Below, piece after piece: positions 6,568 to 9,899 of a stretch of DNA of 9,899 nucleotides. The DNA comes from Nitrososphaerota archaeon (GTDB lineage: Archaea > Thermoproteota > Nitrososphaeria > Nitrososphaerales > UBA183), in contig JAPCJR010000009.1 in assembly GCA_027886865.1 (NCBI GenBank), positions 1-9,899 of the forward strand, written 5' to 3'. The notes under the pieces are model-generated. The model was not told the DNA's origin. It saw only the letters and a list, made by a program, of their open reading frames with translations, and ran no database searches. A program made the position numbers and the translations under genes. Each line of letters starts with the position of its first letter. Position 1 is the stretch's first letter.

Positions 6568-6615
6568 ATGCATCATGAGAACCAGAAGACCAGCGGGCGC
6601 GCGCGGTTCTCGTAG
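6568..6615 (+). other. 15-codon ORF overlapping the E2 ribosome-binding site (possible leader)
   Basis: ATG at 6568 opens 15 codons (MHHENQKTSGRARFS) ending in TAG at 6613-6615. The stop overlaps the AGGTGAG sequence of the E2 gene. No ribosome-binding site precedes it and the peptide is not recognisable. It may be chance, but its placement would allow translational coupling between E1 beta and E2. Confidence 0.2.
6577..6611 (+). repeat. Inverted repeat in the E1 beta-E2 gap
   Basis: GAGAACC (6577-6583) and GGTTCTC (6605-6611) are perfect complements separated by 21 nt of G+C-rich sequence. A further T-G and A-T pair can extend the stem to nine. In RNA this hairpin would end three bases before the E2 Shine-Dalgarno sequence. 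It is not followed by a T-run, so it is not a typical terminator. Confidence 0.4.
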
Positions 6616-6620
6616 GTGAG
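6614..6620 (+). promoter_or_regulatory. Ribosome-binding site of E2
   Basis: AGGTGAG lies six bases before the GTG at 6627 and decides that start. The next in-frame ATG, at 6645, would trim the first strand of the lipoyl domain. Confidence 0.55.
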
Positions 6621-6626
6621 CTTGCG

Positions 6627-7832
6627 GTGGTCACGTCAGTCCCGATGCCGAAACTGGGGGCCGGAGTCTATCACGAAGGGGTCATCCTCAGGTGGATGAA
6701 GCAGGAGGGCGATTACGTCGAGGCGGAAGAATCCATCGCCGAGATAGAGACCGATAAGGCCGTGGCGACCTACCAATCGCCTGCGGCGGGGACAGTCCTC
6801 AAGATTCTCTTCAAAGAAGGCGAGGTCGTCCAGGTGGGAACACCAATCCTCCTCCTCGGCCAGCCAGGGGAGGAAGTCCCGCCGGAATTGATCTCGCATG
6901 GGAGCCCATCCGCCACCGGGCCCGCGCAACCAGCGCCATCCTCGTCCGAGCCGGCTCCCTCGCCCGCTTCGGGCGCTGGTCGCGATGTATCGCCTGCGGC
7001 AAGAAGACTCGCCGAGAACTTGAAGGTCGACCTCTCGAAGGTCTCGGGGACGGGACCACGCGGGTCGATAATGCGGGAAGACATCCTCAAGGCCGCCCGC
7101 GGGACCAGGTCGCAGAACCAGGTCACCCCGAGTGACACCATCCCTGCATCCCAGTCGGCGGAGCCGAGGTTAATCCCCCTCTCGGCGATGAGGGCTACTA
7201 TAGCGGACCGGCTGACAAGAAGCCAGCGGGAGACAGCCCACGTGACACTGACCCGTGAGGTGGAGGTAGCGTCTCTCGTCGCGCTCGTCAAGGACGAAGG
7301 TGCTGCGTCGAAGTTCGGCTACAATGACGTCTTCATCAAGGCGACCGCAAGGGCCCTGAAACAACACCAGATGATGAACGCGCAGCTGGAGGGGGACCAA
7401 GTGCGCGTAATGGGCGCGGTCAACATCGGAGTTGCGGTTGCCGTGGAGGGCGGCCTCATCACGCCGTCGGTCGGCGACGCCGACGGGCTCGCCCTTCCAG
7501 AGATCGCCGAGACCATACGCCGACTTTCAGAGAAGGCCCGGAACAGGCAGCTCACACCGGAGGGGTATGCCGGAGCGACGTTCACGGTCTCGAACCTGGG
7601 TGCATACGGCGTCGAGACGTTCACCCCGATAATCAACCCGCCCCAGGTAGGCATCCTGGGGATAGGCCGCGTCGCGGAGAGGCCTTGGGTCGAAGACGGC
7701 GAACTGAAGGTCAGGCCCACGGTCCACCTCAGCTTGACGTTCGACCACAGGGTGATTGACGGCGCCGACGCAGCGCTCTTTCTCGATACCGTGGTCCGAC
7801 TCGTCAGGGACCTCTCCTGGATCAGGTCGTAG
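6627..7832 (+). CDS. Dihydrolipoyl acyltransferase (E2) of the 2-oxoacid/acetoin dehydrogenase complex
   Basis: The 401-residue protein is the structural core of the complex. It accepts the acyl group from E1 on a swinging lipoyl arm and transfers it to CoA. Domains in order are one lipoyl domain (about 1-78) with the lipoylation site ETDKA at Lys44, a Pro/Ala/Ser-rich linker (about 88-118), a peripheral subunit-binding domain (VSPAARRLAENLKVDL to REDILKAA, about 120-156), a second linker, and the catalytic domain (about 175-401) ending with HRVIDG, where His374 and Asp378 are the catalytic residues. All key residues are present. The substrate is not readable from E2 alone; the E1 subunits suggest acetoin or pyruvate. 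No E3 gene follows, so dihydrolipoamide dehydrogenase must be encoded elsewhere. The GTG start is supported by a Shine-Dalgarno sequence. It is separated from E1 beta by 61 nt, looser than the rest of the operon. Confidence 0.95.
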   Translation: MVTSVPMPKLGAGVYHEGVILRWMKQEGDYVEAEESIAEIETDKAVATYQSPAAGTVLKILFKEGEVVQVGTPILLLGQPGEEVPPELISHGSPSATGPAQPAPSSSEPAPSPASGAGRDVSPAARRLAENLKVDLSKVSGTGPRGSIMREDILKAARGTRSQNQVTPSDTIPASQSAEPRLIPLSAMRATIADRLTRSQRETAHVTLTREVEVASLVALVKDEGAASKFGYNDVFIKATARALKQHQMMNAQLEGDQVRVMGAVNIGVAVAVEGGLITPSVGDADGLALPEIAETIRRLSEKARNRQLTPEGYAGATFTVSNLGAYGVETFTPIINPPQVGILGIGRVAERPWVEDGELKVRPTVHLSLTFDHRVIDGADAALFLDTVVRLVRDLSWIRS

Positions 7833-7851
7833 AGCCCCGCGTCGGGCGCTC
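7832..7851 (+). terminator. Weak hairpin at the end of the E2 gene
   Basis: GAGC-CCCG, a CGT loop, then CGGG, one bulged C and GCTC form an eight-pair stem overlapping the E2 stop codon. No T-run follows, which archaeal termination usually wants. The nearest T-run belongs to the TATA element at 7887. It may stabilise the mRNA end instead. Confidence 0.2.
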
Positions 7852-7886
7852 ATTCGGAAGGGCGGACCTGCGTATCCCGCGAGAAC

Positions 7887-7896
7887 GCTTTTAACG
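7887..7896 (+). promoter_or_regulatory. Archaeal promoter (TATA box) of the LLM oxidoreductase gene
   Basis: GCTTTTAACG in the 92-nt gap after E2 is centred about 33 nt before the TTG at 7925 and preceded by GAGAAC. Predicted transcription starts near 7918, leaving a leader of no more than a few bases. Confidence 0.55.
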
Positions 7897-7924
7897 CCGC
7901 GCGGCCCCTCTGAAAGAGAACAAC

Positions 7925-9001
7925 TTGCGCTTTGGCCTGGTTGCCTCCTCCTTCCCCGCGCGCGACATAGTTCAAGGGGGGATTCTGGCAGAAAGGTACT
8001 CGTTCGATTCGCTCTGGATTCCGGACCATTTCACCGACCTCTATCCGACCGGAGACAGGGTCGACCCGTGGACGGTCCTCTCGGCCATCGGCGCTCAGAC
8101 CAAGAAGTTGAAGCTGGCCACGGTCGTCACGGACACGCAGAGGACCCACCCCGCCAGGACGGCGCACATCGTGGCCACCCTCGACGAGCTCTCGAGCGGC
8201 CGGGCGTTCTTGGGGATAGGTGCGGGAGAGGCGATGAACACGATTCCGTACGGGCTGCCCTTCGAGAGCGTCGAGGACAGGGTGGACCGCCTCACGGAGG
8301 CGATACGGGTCATCCGACTCCTTTGGGGCTCCAGTAGGGACCACAGGGTGAGCTTCGATGGCAGGTTCTTCAGCCTGAAGGACGCGGTCCTCGACCAGAG
8401 GCCGATGACATCTCCCCCACCCGTCTACGTCGGTGCCTTGGGAGCTCGCAAGATGCTCAAGCTCGTCGGCGAATTGGGAGACGGCTGGATACCGTGGACA
8501 AACAGCGTAGAGACCTTCGCCAGAAGGTCCGCGGAGATCAAGCAAGCGGCAGACGCGGCGGGAAGAAAGCCGGGGTCCATAGAAATGGCCAACGTCACGA
8601 GCGTCGCCTTGACGGAGGATTCCGCCGTCCAGAGGAAGGCAATGGATTCCATGAAGAGCGAACTCCTCATCACGCTACACAGGAAGGTCCTCAAGGACCT
8701 GGGATTCGAGCCGGACGTCCCTCGCGGTTTCGACTACACGTATCAGCGCGTGGTGGCGAACGAGGCCGTGGGTGACAGGGCCGGAGAGATAGCAAAGAGC
8801 ATCCCGGACGAACTCGTAAGGAAGTTCCTCGTGATCGGGAACACCAATGAGGTGATCGAGGGGCTGGCACGTTTCGTCAAGGCCGGCGTGCAGCACATAG
8901 TGGTCAAGGACGTAGTCGGGATGTCCGTCTTCGTAAAGCTAAGCGAGACCGAGAAGACCCTGAAGGCCTTCCACAGCAAGGTCATTCCGGCTCTAAAGTG
9001 A
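7925..9001 (+). CDS. LLM-class, F420-type flavin-dependent oxidoreductase
   Basis: The 358-residue protein is a TIM-barrel member of the luciferase-like monooxygenase family. Members related to methylenetetrahydromethanopterin reductase and F420-dependent alcohol or glucose-6-phosphate dehydrogenases use coenzyme F420; others use FMN. The start MRFGLV is the standard first strand, which makes the TTG at 7925 convincing; it is preceded by a TATA box and no Shine-Dalgarno sequence. Recognisable segments are SLWIPDHF (29-36), VVTDTQRTHPARTA (67-80), LDELSSGRAFLGIGAGE (86-102), YVGALGARKM (168-177) and GELGDGWIPW (182-191). The C-terminal half from about 215 is less conserved and probably shapes the substrate site. 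Cofactor (F420 favoured in an archaeon) and substrate cannot be decided from sequence. It is a single-gene unit converging on the SDR gene 37 nt away. Confidence 0.88.
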   Translation: MRFGLVASSFPARDIVQGGILAERYSFDSLWIPDHFTDLYPTGDRVDPWTVLSAIGAQTKKLKLATVVTDTQRTHPARTAHIVATLDELSSGRAFLGIGAGEAMNTIPYGLPFESVEDRVDRLTEAIRVIRLLWGSSRDHRVSFDGRFFSLKDAVLDQRPMTSPPPVYVGALGARKMLKLVGELGDGWIPWTNSVETFARRSAEIKQAADAAGRKPGSIEMANVTSVALTEDSAVQRKAMDSMKSELLITLHRKVLKDLGFEPDVPRGFDYTYQRVVANEAVGDRAGEIAKSIPDELVRKFLVIGNTNEVIEGLARFVKAGVQHIVVKDVVGMSVFVKLSETEKTLKAFHSKVIPALK

Positions 9002-9038
9002 GCAAGCCGTGCCGCCGCCCTCTTGGACTCCGGGCTCC

Positions 9039-9824
9039 CTATTTCGCGGTGAAGCCACCGTCGACGACGAGCGTCGTGCCAGTCACGAACGAGGACTCAT
9101 CGGACGCCAGAAAGAGGACCGCCTGCGCGATCTCTTCTGGCTCCGCGAACCGGTTGAGGAGATGCCTGGCTTCGCGCTCCTGCTTGGATCCCGGCGGGTT
9201 CGTACCTACCTCGAACGCCGCCCTCAGCGCCGGAGTGGAGGTGTATCCCGGCGCGACGCAGTTCACACGTATCTTGTATGGTGCGACGTCGACCGCCAGT
9301 TGCTTTGAGAACGCGCGGATTCCTCCCTTTGTGGCGGCGTACGTCAGCTGGCTGGAACCGGGTTCGCCGATGATTCCGATGATGGAGGAGATGTTCACGA
9401 TGTTGCCGTACATCCTCTTGGCCATGTGAGGTATGACGAATTTCGAAGTCAGGAACACGCTCGTCAGATTGATCGCTATGACTCTGTCCCAGGATTGCTT
9501 CGTCAGCGTGAAGATCGAATCGCCGGGCTCGACGACGCCAACATTGTTTACAAGGACATCGACCCTACCATGATTCGAGACGACTTCGTTGACCATCGCC
9601 TCGACCTCGGCTTCCTTCGTGACGTCCACCTTGACGAAGCTGGCCCGCCCCCCGGACGTCTCGATCTCTTGGAGCGTCTCCTTCCCTCCCTCTTCGCTTA
9701 TGTCGCAGAAGGTCACAAGGGCACCCTCACTTGCCAACAGCACGGCGATGGCCCTCCCGATACCCTGCCCCGCCCCGGTGACTATGCAGACCTTGCCATC
9801 TAGCCTGTTCACGCGATGTGTCAC
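9039..9824 (-). CDS. Classical SDR-family NAD(P)-dependent oxidoreductase (FabG-like)
   Basis: The 261-residue protein is a cytosolic short-chain dehydrogenase/reductase. The cofactor loop is TGAGQGIG (16-23), followed by CDIS with Asp41 after the second strand, which favours NAD(H) over NADP(H). NNVG (93-96) stands for the usual NNAG. The catalytic tetrad is complete: Asn119, Ser147 (NISS), Tyr162 and Lys166 (YAATK). VNCVAPGYTSTP and the C-terminal FVTGTTLVVDGGF are typical of 3-oxoacyl-ACP reductase, glucose dehydrogenase and acetoin reductase-like members, so the substrate is open. An acetoin or diol link with the nearby dehydrogenase complex is conceivable but unproven. The GTG at 9824 is chosen because it lies 30 nt from the centre of a TATA box; a second GTG at 9812 would remove four residues without harm. 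The Gly-rich C-terminus abuts the convergent LLM gene. Confidence 0.9.
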   Translation of the reverse strand: MTHRVNRLDGKVCIVTGAGQGIGRAIAVLLASEGALVTFCDISEEGGKETLQEIETSGGRASFVKVDVTKEAEVEAMVNEVVSNHGRVDVLVNNVGVVEPGDSIFTLTKQSWDRVIAINLTSVFLTSKFVIPHMAKRMYGNIVNISSIIGIIGEPGSSQLTYAATKGGIRAFSKQLAVDVAPYKIRVNCVAPGYTSTPALRAAFEVGTNPPGSKQEREARHLLNRFAEPEEIAQAVLFLASDESSFVTGTTLVVDGGFTAK

Positions 9825-9849
9825 TAACCGCAGTGTCGAGCGGTCAGAA

Positions 9850-9859
9850 GAATTTATTC
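9850..9859 (-). promoter_or_regulatory. Archaeal promoter (TATA box) of the SDR gene
   Basis: Read on the minus strand, GAATAAATTC is centred about 30 nt before the GTG at 9824, giving a start site within a few bases of the codon. The element is nearly palindromic (GAAT and ATTC arms), so it could also serve a plus-strand gene beyond the window. The 75 nt to the right edge hold nothing else recognisable. Confidence 0.5.
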
Positions 9860-9899
9860 GTGCCGCGTCGGGGCGACGCCGCCTTCCGTCTGGCGCTCA

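Noticed and set aside
9002..9038. Shared terminator between the convergent LLM and SDR genes
   Set aside because: The 37-nt gap is pyrimidine-rich and G+C-rich with no clear stem or T-run on either strand.

Overview
The window looks like a G+C-rich chromosomal segment from an archaeon. Three gene starts are preceded at the right distance (about 27-33 nt) by archaeal-type TATA boxes with almost no 5' leader (TTG at 4553, TTG at 7925, GTG at 9824 on the minus strand). Genes inside operons instead carry G-rich Shine-Dalgarno-like runs. A luciferase-like monooxygenase (LLM)-family protein of the F420-dependent type also fits an archaeon. I cannot place it more precisely than a high-GC archaeon, for example Thermoproteota/Thaumarchaeota-like or Thermoplasmatota-like.

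Region 1 (1-4469, plus strand) is a nitrogen-metabolism cassette that enters from the left edge. It holds an ornithine cyclodeaminase/alanine dehydrogenase-family protein (5' end missing), a TenA/PqqC-like helical protein, a glutamine synthetase-family ligase and a class III PLP aminotransferase. The genes are packed tightly (stop/start overlap at 1659, 15-nt gap at 3042). Several family-defining residues are changed: no catalytic Lys in the cyclodeaminase-like protein, no Cys and Asn for Asp in the TenA-like protein, and an altered ammonium-site region in the ligase. The cassette is therefore more likely to build or break down a specific amine or amino acid than to do the textbook reactions. 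That is inference.

Region 2 (4519-7832, plus strand) has its own promoter and encodes a 2-oxoacid/acetoin dehydrogenase complex without E3: E1 alpha, E1 beta and lipoyl E2. Both E1 subunits look most like acetoin dehydrogenase (AcoA/AcoB) sequences. No dihydrolipoamide dehydrogenase is in the window. The E1 beta-E2 gap holds an inverted repeat and a 15-codon ORF directly before the E2 ribosome-binding site.

Region 3 (7887-9899) has an F420-type LLM oxidoreductase on the plus strand converging on a classical SDR oxidoreductase on the minus strand. Each has its own near-leaderless promoter.

The most unusual structural observation is that two genes, the TenA-like one and E1 beta, have conserved N-terminal coding sequence reaching back almost to the preceding gene's stop codon with no ATG, GTG or TTG to start it. 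In each case a G-run followed 8-9 nt later by a near-cognate codon (ATT at 904, ACG at 5555) gives the expected protein length. The internal ATGs at 1048 and 5609 would delete conserved residues. No RNA genes, mobile elements, CRISPR arrays or stretches over 300 nt without a gene were seen.
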